From: Cladocopium goreaui
Taxonomy: Eukaryota > Sar > Dinophyceae > Suessiales > Symbiodiniaceae
DNA: 64,000 bases
Reading direction: 5' to 3'
Assembly: GCA_947184155.2 (NCBI GenBank)
Contig: CAMXCT020006641.1
Span: 97,501-161,500, forward strand
Shown piece after piece: positions 39,951 to 49,237 of this stretch (position 1 is the stretch's first letter; the number at the start of each line of letters is the position of its first letter). Below the pieces are notes generated by a model. The model did not search any database, was not told the DNA's origin, and was given only the letters and a program-made list of their open reading frames with translations. Both the position numbers and the translations under genes were made by a program.

Positions 39951-42900
39951 CTAAAGGTATTCGAAGGTGAGAATGACAGCTGCAAAGGGTAGCTGGAACA
40001 AGATTGTAGGGAGGTACGACGAATAAAATTCAAAACCATGGCATCGCCACCATGGATCATTGACGCCAAGTCGGCTGATATCGTCAGCCCAGTTGCTCTT
40101 GCTCTGGACGTACTCCCAATATCCTTGGGCTCGCAGTGCAAACAGAGCTAGATGGATCAAATGACCTAGCTTCGCTAAGTCGGCATTGCTAGAACGTCCT
40201 CTCACTAGCGTCATGACGGCTGCTACGTTGTCCAAAAACCATAGGCCGTGTCGGTTTCGAAACAGATCAGGCCTTTCGACAAGGGCGTAGAGCACCATAG
40301 ATAGTTCCAATTGGGCGATATGCGTCTCTGCAGGTTGCCAAAGTGTTCGGAGCTCTGCACAGTTGGTCGCGACAAAACTGTGACGAATTTGTGATCCGTC
40401 AGGTTGGAAAAAGATCAGATGAAAACCTCCTGAACCAGGATTGTCTGCTTCGACAGCTGCGTCGGAGGCTGCCAAAAAGCGCAGATGATCCAGGTGCAGA
40501 ACGGGAAATTCCCGCTTTGGCTGAAAGCGCATAACCGCTTCGATCACCCCGAAGCATGCTTCAATCTCGGGAGTGATGGTCGAGGTTGTCTCGTCTTGCC
40601 TGGCTTTGATGGCCATGAGGCCGCCATATCCCACTCGACCGTAGATTCCCTGTTCCAGGAAATTGGCCAAGCCGTACAGCTTCGATGCTGCCCCTCGGCT
40701 AAAATGGCCAGTCACCCTGGCTGTTGCCAACATGTCACGTACTTTGTCATGGAGCCGTTCTCGAGCCCAAAACTGTACGTGCCCTGTTTGGTTGATGGAG
40801 CTGAGATCATGAGTCAATCCCAAAAAGGTTCCGGTGCTCTGCATTGGTTGTTTCTTGTCCTCTGCGAAGGGGGAGCCGATAAGAGAACACAATTGATTCA
40901 TGGCCCATTGGCCTGACCCTTTTGAGGATTGCAAGTCTGTAATGGTCGCATCATCAAAGTACAGGGATGTCAAAACTCGGCAAAAACGCCTGGCTAGTGC
41001 CTCCAATAGTCTGGAAAAACGGTTGAATGATGTAACCGCCAGCGGCAGTCCGAAGAGTAGCCCAGCGTAGACTTGGTATGCAGGGGTTTGCCATTCGTGA
41101 TGGTACCACACCACCACGCAGCCCAGACTTTCCTGCAATGCCATAGGGCAATACCTGTATGCTGAAGGCAGATCTTCTTGTCCTGTTTCCCAGGCATCGT
41201 TCGCGAAGAAATCGGCCATCTCATCCTCTGTCCAACGATGCATTGCAAGGCGAATGTGCTGGGCAGGACGCAATGGACTGCACAATGTGAGCTTGTTAGC
41301 ATCAGACGACAAGGCTGATTGTCCTCCGGTGTCCCCATTGTCGATCACACGCTGCTTGCCTGAGCTCTGTGTGATCACGCAACGCGGGATCAATCGATGG
41401 GCCTTGTTGCCAATGGCCCGCAGGAAATCTGTCCGTCGCAAGGGCTCTGTGCAGAAACCATTCGCTGCGTCCTCCAATGACTGCTGCAGGAGGAACTCAT
41501 CATCCTTGCCTGCTCTCAGCTGGCCCAAGATGTGCTGATTGTGTTCCTGCCATCCCTCCAACACATCTGCCATGCTGATCACCTCAGCTGGCTGTTGGGG
41601 GAATATCCCATAAGGTGGTGCGTAGCCCACTGCAGGCAGCCCACGGATCAGACCATAGGGAAAGCTGGTGTCTGCCCATGATGTCAGCAGCATCAGCAAT
41701 GCGATGAGCCCCACATCGCGGTGCCGTGTTACCTGCTGGACGGCCGGCTCTTGGAAGGATCGCAAGTGGAGGGTCACCCCCTCCCAGCGTCTCTTCAGCT
41801 CTCGCATGGCCCCGACTGCCTGCTGTCGCCACGGGCGCAACTGCTGGCCATGTGCCACATAGGCATCTGCTACGAACTCCAGGTCTAAGTCGACGACTGG
41901 GAGGTCTTCGTAGGGCAACGGGTGCTGGGCTCGTTGGACTGCTTGGTTGAAGTGGTCCTCAGGATCCAAGTTGAACGGCAGCAGCGGGGGCAAAGCGGCA
42001 CGGTGTGTCATCGCACCCACTTGGCACCCGTCCCCAATCCGTGCAAGCTGCCTCACTGACCCGGCAGCCAGATGCGGGACTAGGGGCCCGTCCCAAGCTT
42101 CTCCTCGCTCTGCAAGCCAAGTGGCATATGAGCAGAAGGGCGGGCTGTTGATGAGGTCTTCAATCATTGCAAACTTGTAGTTCTTGAACCAGTGCTCGGG
42201 GAAAAGCTTTTGGAATGCCAATACCAGTGCTTCTTGGCTCATCATGGGTAGGGCTACCCCCCTGGGAATAGCCTGGATCCCTTGCAACAATGCCACAGTC
42301 CTACTCCATCGGCCATCGGTGCCCCGCTGCATTGGGTCACCCCCAGGGGCGGTGGCATCGAAGAAGAGGCCAATGAGCATGTCCGCTTCGCACAGGTGCT
42401 CCATGGGGCAGTCGCACGCCAGCTCCATATTGCTAAGCTCATGCAAGGCGTCCCACAAAGGTGATGTTCGAATATGGACAATGTACCTGGCCGGCCATTC
42501 ACCGGCTTCGCAGTTGTGGCCCGGTGTCCATGGCGATTTCCACTTGGTCGTCGATAGGCGATGATGAAAGCTGCCTCGGCCGACGTAGATGGTCTTGCGT
42601 GGTAGCTTGTTGTTCTCGATCATCACCTCCTTGACGAGCCTTCGGACCGGTAACCCCGATCGTTCAGCCCTCAAGGATTCTGTGAGGCCCAGCGTCACCG
42701 CCAGTGGTGCCATTGCCCACTCCCGCATTGCGCGCGGGTCCATATCCAGCCAATGTTCACGGCGTCCGACTGACATGAACGTGGGCATGCGTGGGACATG
42801 CAGGACGGCTAGACCTGTGCGGACTGCCCACCAACTAGCCGACACTGCAATGGCAAAGGCAAGGACTGCTGTGTACTCTGCCTCTTCTTTGGATGGGTAG

Positions 42901-43520
42901 AACCGCTGGCCGTCGGAGGTGTAGGGGGTCCATTCCTGTGGGTCGTGCACATGGTGGCAATTGGCTGGGGGCCAGCGTTGGATCTCCTCCACATTGTGTC
43001 GTAGCACTTGATGCTTACAACGCGCCCCACCCAAAGTACATGCCGCGTAGGCTGTGTCGAACCATTGTCCCGATTCCCACATAGTCACCTCTGTGGACGT
43101 CCACCAGTGCAAGGAGCGGGCAGGGTTTTCACGCACACTGCCTCCCCCCCTATCCCGCAACTTCTGAATTTCTCCCAAGACATAGTTGCAGGCTTTGTTG
43201 TCAAGGTCGACTCTTTGGGCATCCCGGCTGTTGAGGTGAGGCAGGCCATCAGGGTAGACCTCGGATCGAAGAGGACCAGGGGCTGGCCGCCCGTCTTCAA
43301 ACTTCCTGGGGATCTCCCTGGCCCTGCTCTTTGTCGAACAGTCGATAGCTGCCGCTATGAAGATCACCTCTTCAAGCTGTTTGCTCAGGGAGTGTTGCCG
43401 GCGCTCATCTGACAGGTCATGGCTGTCATCCAACAACCAATCCACTGTAATGCATTGCCACCCGCAACTGATGAATGCTTTGGTGAGGGGTGCGTTGGGA
43501 CCTGCCATGAGATCTGCCAT
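39951..43520 (-). CDS. YR element Pol: MTase-like, DUF4326, RT and RNase H polyprotein
   Basis: 1,189 aa from the ATG at 43520. Residues 1-165 look like a Rossmann methyltransferase: DLMAGPNAPLTKAF (motif I region), AAIDCSTKSRAREIP (motif IV-like, with Cys) and ENPARSLHW (motif VI-like). Residues about 307-382 match DUF4326: IYVGRGSFHHRL, KWKSPW, then LACDCPMEHLCEADML. RT runs from about 710, with the catalytic YFDD near 853 and the DIRS-like GLPLAVTSFNRFSRLLEAL before it. RNase H has SDAAVE near 1017, an E near 1070, LDN near 1097 and ADDISRL near 1147. The frame is open upstream to 43592, overlapping the Gag ORF by 49 nt in the -1 frame, so expression by -1 frameshift is plausible. The ORF is intact. 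Confidence 0.88.
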   Translation of the reverse strand: MADLMAGPNAPLTKAFISCGWQCITVDWLLDDSHDLSDERRQHSLSKQLEEVIFIAAAIDCSTKSRAREIPRKFEDGRPAPGPLRSEVYPDGLPHLNSRDAQRVDLDNKACNYVLGEIQKLRDRGGGSVRENPARSLHWWTSTEVTMWESGQWFDTAYAACTLGGARCKHQVLRHNVEEIQRWPPANCHHVHDPQEWTPYTSDGQRFYPSKEEAEYTAVLAFAIAVSASWWAVRTGLAVLHVPRMPTFMSVGRREHWLDMDPRAMREWAMAPLAVTLGLTESLRAERSGLPVRRLVKEVMIENNKLPRKTIYVGRGSFHHRLSTTKWKSPWTPGHNCEAGEWPARYIVHIRTSPLWDALHELSNMELACDCPMEHLCEADMLIGLFFDATAPGGDPMQRGTDGRWSRTVALLQGIQAIPRGVALPMMSQEALVLAFQKLFPEHWFKNYKFAMIEDLINSPPFCSYATWLAERGEAWDGPLVPHLAAGSVRQLARIGDGCQVGAMTHRAALPPLLPFNLDPEDHFNQAVQRAQHPLPYEDLPVVDLDLEFVADAYVAHGQQLRPWRQQAVGAMRELKRRWEGVTLHLRSFQEPAVQQVTRHRDVGLIALLMLLTSWADTSFPYGLIRGLPAVGYAPPYGIFPQQPAEVISMADVLEGWQEHNQHILGQLRAGKDDEFLLQQSLEDAANGFCTEPLRRTDFLRAIGNKAHRLIPRCVITQSSGKQRVIDNGDTGGQSALSSDANKLTLCSPLRPAQHIRLAMHRWTEDEMADFFANDAWETGQEDLPSAYRYCPMALQESLGCVVVWYHHEWQTPAYQVYAGLLFGLPLAVTSFNRFSRLLEALARRFCRVLTSLYFDDATITDLQSSKGSGQWAMNQLCSLIGSPFAEDKKQPMQSTGTFLGLTHDLSSINQTGHVQFWARERLHDKVRDMLATARVTGHFSRGAASKLYGLANFLEQGIYGRVGYGGLMAIKARQDETTSTITPEIEACFGVIEAVMRFQPKREFPVLHLDHLRFLAASDAAVEADNPGSGGFHLIFFQPDGSQIRHSFVATNCAELRTLWQPAETHIAQLELSMVLYALVERPDLFRNRHGLWFLDNVAAVMTLVRGRSSNADLAKLGHLIHLALFALRAQGYWEYVQSKSNWADDISRLGVNDPWWRCHGFEFYSSYLPTILFQLPFAAVILTFEYL

Positions 43521-43543
43521 AAGAGGTCGCCCCTCTTGCGGCT

Positions 43544-44790
43544 CTAGCTCATCTGACCCAAAAGAGGCAGCCGCCTCCTCTTCTGGGGCGTGTCAACGCT
43601 TACCAGTGCAATTGGCTGCACCGTGGTTGAACGCTCCACATACCGATCTTTCCTGACAACTGCTCCGCATCGATGGGCTCCCTGAGGACATGGTTTGGCC
43701 TTGCAGCCGCCTCGTTGAAATTGCGGGCAAAGTTTGGTACCATCCTTCATTGCCGTCGCCACGGGTTTGCCATTGATCGGCTTGCGCAACTTCAAGGGTG
43801 ATGTGCTTGGCGGCACCTTAGATGGACTTGCAGTAGAGGCTGCGGTGGGGGCTGCACTCTTCCTGTCCGGGGTAGCGGGCCCTGGTGCAGACCAATGTGC
43901 GTCCATGGACGTGTAGATCTCGCTGATCACCTGTCCCAAGCTCATCGTAGACTCACGAAATTTGGACACCCACTCACTGCGTTCCTCCACGTCTTTGGCC
44001 TGGAGCCATTGCATGCGCTGTGATGTAGGCAAACCTGCCACACTGCGCTTGGCTCTGAAGTAGTACTTGTAGACGATGTCCATGGGGACGTTGACAAACT
44101 TGACTGTATCGGCTCCTAAGTTGAGCTCTTGCGCGGCATCTGGTGCTCCGGTCACCCCAGAGCACCCTGCCATGGCATAAGCCAACATCAGGGTGAACAA
44201 CCTGTCCAGGTAGTTGTCGACATCATGGGTAACCACCTCCTCATCGTCGCCATCTTCCAAGAACAGTCCTTCGCTGAGTTTGCGCTTCTTCTGCGATGTA
44301 GTGAGCTGGAATTGAAGGGTTTTCACTCTCCATATGTTGTACACGCAAAGCATGCGCTTCTGCATCTCTCTGGCGACTCTGGAGATGGTGGTATCTGCTG
44401 GATGGATCTCTGGGGGGAAGCGCATCTTGTAGCGTCTCCAAAACTGCTGCTTGGTGTCGCGCAGCTCGGTCTCCCCAAGCATGGTGTCCAAGTCCGACAG
44501 TGCAATCTTGGATCGATCCTGCTCCACCTGACGAAGTAGAGTCCCACTGCGGCCCATGCTCTGCGGACTCGAGCCGTCATCAGCAGTGCCTTATCCCCCA
44601 GGCCCAGCTTAGCAACCCAGGGCTCAATGGCTTGCTCCGATGCCCAGAGGAAACGAAACTCTTGCAAACTTTCGACGCCCAACCGGAGCAGGGCTGTAAT
44701 TACCCCATCATCCAACGAGAAGTTGTCACCCAACTTCCTTAGGATTTCCTCTGGGGAACCCTTTTCCAGTGGGACTTTATCAGTCTCCAT
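43544..44790 (-). CDS. YR element Gag-like protein with CCCH-like finger (frameshifted)
   Basis: The N-terminal part starts at the ATG at 44790 (METDKVPLEKGSPEEI) and the rest, to the stop at 43544, lies in another frame. The two frames overlap around 44535-44560, where the sense changes from one to the other. A single-base indel, an assembly error or a -1 shift would explain it. The body is helical and charged, with a Pro/Ser/Ala-rich linker followed by a zinc cluster, CPQFQRGGCKAKPCPQGAH. A near-identical module occurs in the recombinase ORF. By position and zinc finger it is Gag-like. The start of Pol follows within 25 nt. Confidence 0.65.
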
Positions 44791-45311
44791 GGCCTATTCT
44801 CGAGGACACCCCTCTAGCTAAGGCCCAGGGATCCCCTCCCTTTGACTGAAAACTGCGCCTCGGGTCTCCCCCGTGCGTTGTGCTGGAACAGCCTGGCGTG
44901 GCATGAAATAAATGGACCCTGACATACACTGATGTGAAATCTGGACATGTGTACAACGCACAGCTATGTTGCGACCTCACATGACATCACCTTCATGCCG
45001 CCACAGAGCTATGGTACACTAGACTATCTGAGGTCCCCCTCCCAGATGGTCTTGTGCGTTGTCATGAAAGGAAAAACTTGAAAAACACAACGAAAGGACA
45101 TGAGGGCACGGCACTTGCTCAGTGGGCACCCTACTGAAAGTCACCTGGCTCTACTATTTTCCTCTCGCGCATGATGTTACTGCTGGGGGCGGTCATGCAG
45201 GCTGGATTGAAGCTCTTATCCAAGCCCCGAGCTGATGAATTCGGCTCTCCATGGCCGGAACGGGCCAGTGCTGCTGATCAGCGCAAAGGCCAAAAATTCG
45301 GCTTGGGCATC
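44791..45311 (-). other. Non-coding spacer inside the YR element
   Basis: 520 bp between the recombinase ORF and the Gag ORF. No long frame on the minus strand. It may carry a second promoter or splice signals; I see none clearly. Confidence 0.45.
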
Positions 45312-48300
45312 TTAGGCAGGCGGCCACCATGACGCTGGCACTCGACGGAGGCACTGGTCACACCAGGGGCGCTCCCATGCCAGAGCTTCAAAGACGTCCG
45401 TGGACATGTATGGGTTCACCAGGCGCTTCGCCTTCCCATCGGCCTGCTTGTGCTGGCACAAGGTGATGCCGTCCTCGACCGTGACATGGGTGCTGGACCT
45501 CTCCGTAGCTGCATATCCCTGCGGCTCGGGGGGCTGTGTTCCCACCGCGGTGTCCTGGAAGGTCTTGTGCAGCCACTTCCGCATGCCTTGGTCGCGAATG
45601 ACCTTGTTCAGCTCTGTATCCCTGCGGCTCTCCACGTAGTGGTTGGCATCCTCAATGGACTCGCCGGCCAGCAATGCACGGCAGAGGATGCCTAAGAAAG
45701 CACCCCGGTGTCGCCCCTTGATGCAGTGCACCACGACGTTGTCGCCGTGCCAAACAGTGTTCTTGACGGCCGGCCACACGTCTGTCCACTGTTCGTTGCG
45801 TTCCTGGCTGTATGCCGCCGCGAAGGTCATCAACTGAGCTCCCGGGAGGGTCACCCCCCCCCGGCTCTCAGGACCATTCGGGAAGCAGCAGATCTGCAAC
45901 GCTGTCTTGGGGAACTTGTCCACCGTCTGCCTCATTGGAAGTCCTGCCAGGTAGATGCCACCACCCTTCCGGGATGTCCAGATGCAAGTCGGGGCCTGGG
46001 CTGTCCCTGAGCCCACACCCAACCGCTCCAAGTGGAGGTCCAAGGTGTCTCCTGCTGCCTTGCCATGGCCTTTCTTTGGCATGGCCTTGATCTGTGGCTT
46101 CCCAGGAGCGGCCAAGCGCTTCGGCGTTGTGGTTGTAGCCCTGGACTTCGCAGCTGTGGCCGGTGGCTTAGGTGTAGTGGCTGCAGCCTTCGGAGGTGTC
46201 TTGGGGGCTGCAATGGCTGGCGCCTTGGGCGGAGTCTTGGGTGCAGCCTGACCTCGGGCTTTCTTGACAGCTGCGCGCATCACCTCGGCCATCTCGTCGT
46301 CAGTGGCACCGCTCGCCGCGGTCCTCTTCCGGCCAAAAGTGGCCTTCTCCCCCACGGCTGCCGGCACCAAGGTGGCCGATGGCTTGGGTGCCGCTGGCAC
46401 TGCTGTTGCGGCCAACACCGCCCGCTTGATGTTGCAGACGCCTGCACCGTGCTTGCCACCACATGCCCGTCCTGACTTTTGTAGAATGGCACACAAGTGC
46501 ACTCCGAAGGGGCAGGAGTCTGCCGGATTCGGGCACTCGTCCGTCTGGAACTCCGGGCAAATGGCCTTACCATTCTTCAAAGTGGCCGTCAGCACCTTGC
46601 CATTGAGTTGATCAGGCATCTGAGGTGCCGGTGCGGCTACGGCCTCTTGCCGGGCTTGCTGTGCCGCTTCAACAAACTGCTGTGACAACTTGAGCCTCTT
46701 CTTCACGTCCTGGAAGCTATGTGCAGAGGCCCAAATAGGCTGGCGGTCTTGTCGCAGCAACCTGTCAGCTTCAGTAAGGCCATGAGCTCGGGCTGCATCT
46801 AGCTCTGCCTGCGGGATCGCCTCCCACAGCAGGTTGCTAGCGAGCTTGGCCGTAGCGCCCCAGATCAGGGATTTCACCTTGACTGACGCGGCGTATTTTG
46901 CCGAAGAATAGTGAAATGCCATCGCCCCCACCTCTGGTTGCTCACTCTTGTTTTGCCAGTCGCCCAGGGCTGCCATTTCTTCAGGCCTGCATCCTAACAA
47001 CTGGGCCACCGTGGGTGCAAGCCTCCTCCAGCTGTAGGTGGTCAGATCTTCTGGATTGTCGAGGAACACGGACATTTCCTGTTGCATCGTCTCTTGCACT
47101 TCTAGGATCGTCCATGGGCGCCCTTCGTCCGAGAAACAAAGGCCTGCAAGTCTCTGCCTTGCTGGTGCCAGCGTCCTGTATGCCTCCAGCACTTCCTTGG
47201 CCCAAAAGAAGCCGTTGGCGAATGTGGCCGGCACCGCAAAGTCGAAACCTTCGCGGGCATGCTTTTGTTTTCCCTTAGGGCACCTGCAATGGAGGAATGC
47301 AGCGGTGAGGCGCCGAGGTTCTGACCGCGCGATGTGCGCATACCTCAAACAGCCAAACGACATGATCCAAGGAGCCAGAAGAACTGACCACCTCTCATCG
47401 CCGACCGCGTGCAACTCCGTGATGCGGTCCTCCAAGGCCTGCACTAATGGCGGCTCCACCACCGGTGCTTGCCCACGCTGCCCAGTCGCCCTGGGTGTTG
47501 TAGGCACTTGCAAGTTTCCCAGCTCCATGTCTTGGTCGGCATTCTTGTTCATCCATTTCAAGGCTTGGAGTGCTCGTGCTGGCGCCTGGGTGTGGTTGAG
47601 GAACTGATCCAGGTCGACCATTCCAGGAGGAGCGGGTCGCCCCCGACTCTCCAAGAAGGCCCTCAGCTCCAACCAGGTGTTGACCACTCGGTCAATGGTC
47701 GCCTTCTCCGCGTCCTTCACCTTCTTCTCGGCGATCCTCTTGCACGTTTGTTTCCATTCGGCCTTGAGGGTGTCTGTCAAGATGCCAGCTGGTTTGTATG
47801 CGCCCATTCCGACAAACATCGACACCAAGCCGTTCACCCGCTTTTGGACGGCCTCATCCAGGTTCTTGGTGACGTTGACGGCCTTGGGCTTTTTCTTGTA
47901 GATTGTCTTGCGCACAGGGCGCAGAGTGACGGAACCCTTGGGGTTGTCCTCCACGACTTTGGCCCCAGCAGCAAGGAGGTGCTCTTCCACCCTTGCTCTT
48001 GTCTGCAGCCAGTCATCTGCTACGTGATGGCCAGCTAGTCCAACGACTTGATCGTAGTCGGTGTAGGCATAGGCGAAGTCGTTGTCGTCCAGGAGGCCTT
48101 CGTTCTCCCTCCATTGACGCGCACGCTGTGCAGCTATCATCATCAAGGAGTCGGCTGCTCTCCATCCCGGTTCAGGGTCACCCCCTGACGAGGACGAAGC
48201 TGCCGCTTGAGCTGCATAGTAGCCTTTGCCGCCTGATGCCATGGCGCTGCACCCTAACAAGATTGCTAAGGTGCGGAGAGCAAAAAGATGCTGCGGTGAC

Positions 48301-48323
48301 TTCAGAGGTGCCTCCTCTGTCAT
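45312..48323 (-). CDS. YR element tyrosine recombinase fused to zinc finger and DSP-like phosphatase domain
   Basis: 1,003 aa from the ATG at 48323, which lies four bases after the stop of the preceding ORF. The same frame is open further upstream, but there it is a shadow of ORF A. The recombinase is at about 300-480: first Arg in GCLRYAHIA, a H-x-x-R box in the form TTYSWRRLAPTVAQLLG (His replaced by Tyr), ALGDWQ, and a Tyr in FHYSSAKY. A zinc cluster follows near 590-615 (CPEFQTDECPNPADSCPFGVH). After an Ala/Pro/Lys linker, about 770-920 resembles a dual-specificity phosphatase, with the P-loop VVVHCIKGRHRGA (HC-x5-R) near 860. A Cys pair-rich C-terminus ends the protein. I know of no YR element with such a phosphatase domain. 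Confidence 0.82.
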   Translation of the reverse strand: MTEEAPLKSPQHLFALRTLAILLGCSAMASGGKGYYAAQAAASSSSGGDPEPGWRAADSLMMIAAQRARQWRENEGLLDDNDFAYAYTDYDQVVGLAGHHVADDWLQTRARVEEHLLAAGAKVVEDNPKGSVTLRPVRKTIYKKKPKAVNVTKNLDEAVQKRVNGLVSMFVGMGAYKPAGILTDTLKAEWKQTCKRIAEKKVKDAEKATIDRVVNTWLELRAFLESRGRPAPPGMVDLDQFLNHTQAPARALQALKWMNKNADQDMELGNLQVPTTPRATGQRGQAPVVEPPLVQALEDRITELHAVGDERWSVLLAPWIMSFGCLRYAHIARSEPRRLTAAFLHCRCPKGKQKHAREGFDFAVPATFANGFFWAKEVLEAYRTLAPARQRLAGLCFSDEGRPWTILEVQETMQQEMSVFLDNPEDLTTYSWRRLAPTVAQLLGCRPEEMAALGDWQNKSEQPEVGAMAFHYSSAKYAASVKVKSLIWGATAKLASNLLWEAIPQAELDAARAHGLTEADRLLRQDRQPIWASAHSFQDVKKRLKLSQQFVEAAQQARQEAVAAPAPQMPDQLNGKVLTATLKNGKAICPEFQTDECPNPADSCPFGVHLCAILQKSGRACGGKHGAGVCNIKRAVLAATAVPAAPKPSATLVPAAVGEKATFGRKRTAASGATDDEMAEVMRAAVKKARGQAAPKTPPKAPAIAAPKTPPKAAATTPKPPATAAKSRATTTTPKRLAAPGKPQIKAMPKKGHGKAAGDTLDLHLERLGVGSGTAQAPTCIWTSRKGGGIYLAGLPMRQTVDKFPKTALQICCFPNGPESRGGVTLPGAQLMTFAAAYSQERNEQWTDVWPAVKNTVWHGDNVVVHCIKGRHRGAFLGILCRALLAGESIEDANHYVESRRDTELNKVIRDQGMRKWLHKTFQDTAVGTQPPEPQGYAATERSSTHVTVEDGITLCQHKQADGKAKRLVNPYMSTDVFEALAWERPWCDQCLRRVPASWWPPA

Positions 48324-48327
48324 AAAA

Positions 48328-49164
48328 TCAACCTGCAGCAAACATCTTCTTACGTCCTCCACAAGTGCTGCAGGGCTCACGCCAGGTGAAGCAGTCACTA
48401 CACATCCCGACGCAGCATGCCCAGCACACGCGCCTGGTGGGATCTCCGCACTCTGTGCAGGCGGTGCCCAGCTGAAGCATGCCTGCATCCTGGCATTCCA
48501 GCCATCCACATAGCGCTCGATGTGCCCTGGCGCCTTCTCTCCCCCAGGCCACCCAGGGTCGCCCCCTAGGTGCTCTGGGGAAATGCCGCGGCTCGAGGAA
48601 GACCGGTAGGAGCTCGTGAGGGCCTGTGCATCTGAGCCAGCTCCTCCATTGATCGAACAGCTCCCCCAAGCCCAGTTGCCCAGCGTCGCCCGCTGAGCAC
48701 CTGAGCTGCAACCCGTAGAGATCCTGGGGCACGATGTCAGCGGCCACTTTGTGCTTCGTATAGGCAGCGACCAGCAGCAGGTCCATGGGGTCCTGGTGCT
48801 GGTAGTAGTACGCCCAAGCATCCGCAGGCGCCACATCATCGGGCAGCACAACGCCACGGCTGTTCCACAAGCCGAGCCACGGGAACTTGAACCCCCCCAC
48901 ATGAGCTGCGCAACGCTGGCAGTCATCAAGGCAACAGGGTAGCTTCGGCAGGGGGGGGAAAAGCTCTGAATCTGTCCCAGTCGTGATGACGTAGGGGGAA
49001 TGCAACACTTCAATGCCATGCATCCAGCATGTGTATGCTGCAGCATCAGAGCCCTCCCGCGCCAGCCTTTCCACGTGGCTCTTGAACTCCAGGAAAGCAG
49101 CAGCATGAAGGATCTTCGCCTCAGTGGCTGCCGGGATATCGATTCCTGGGAGTTTGCGCTGCAT
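48328..49164 (-). CDS. YR element ORF A: small Cys-rich protein
   Basis: 278 aa from the first ATG in frame at 49164; the frame is open to 49224, but only a GTG lies there. The C-terminal 40 residues hold a Cys-rich finger: CTECGDPTRRVCWACC, then MCSDC and CSTCGG, like a zinc ribbon or degenerate RING/B-box. The rest is unrecognised. The stop lies four bases before the recombinase ATG, so the two may be translated from one mRNA by reinitiation. It is the first ORF after repeat X, about 115 nt downstream of the spliced-leader-like sequence. Confidence 0.7.
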   Translation of the reverse strand: MQRKLPGIDIPAATEAKILHAAAFLEFKSHVERLAREGSDAAAYTCWMHGIEVLHSPYVITTGTDSELFPPLPKLPCCLDDCQRCAAHVGGFKFPWLGLWNSRGVVLPDDVAPADAWAYYYQHQDPMDLLLVAAYTKHKVAADIVPQDLYGLQLRCSAGDAGQLGLGELFDQWRSWLRCTGPHELLPVFLEPRHFPRAPRGRPWVAWGREGARAHRALCGWLECQDAGMLQLGTACTECGDPTRRVCWACCVGMCSDCFTWREPCSTCGGRKKMFAAG

Positions 49165-49237
49165 ACAAGGTCGCCCCTTGTATATAATTTGAACCACCCA
49201 ATCAAGGTCTGGAAAGGTCACCCCTTACCAAGACCAA

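Noticed and set aside
48328..49205. N-terminal ~290 codons of the long frame 49205-45312 as part of the recombinase
   Set aside because: This stretch overlaps ORF A, whose frame has the Cys-rich finger and normal composition; the recombinase has a good ATG at 48323.
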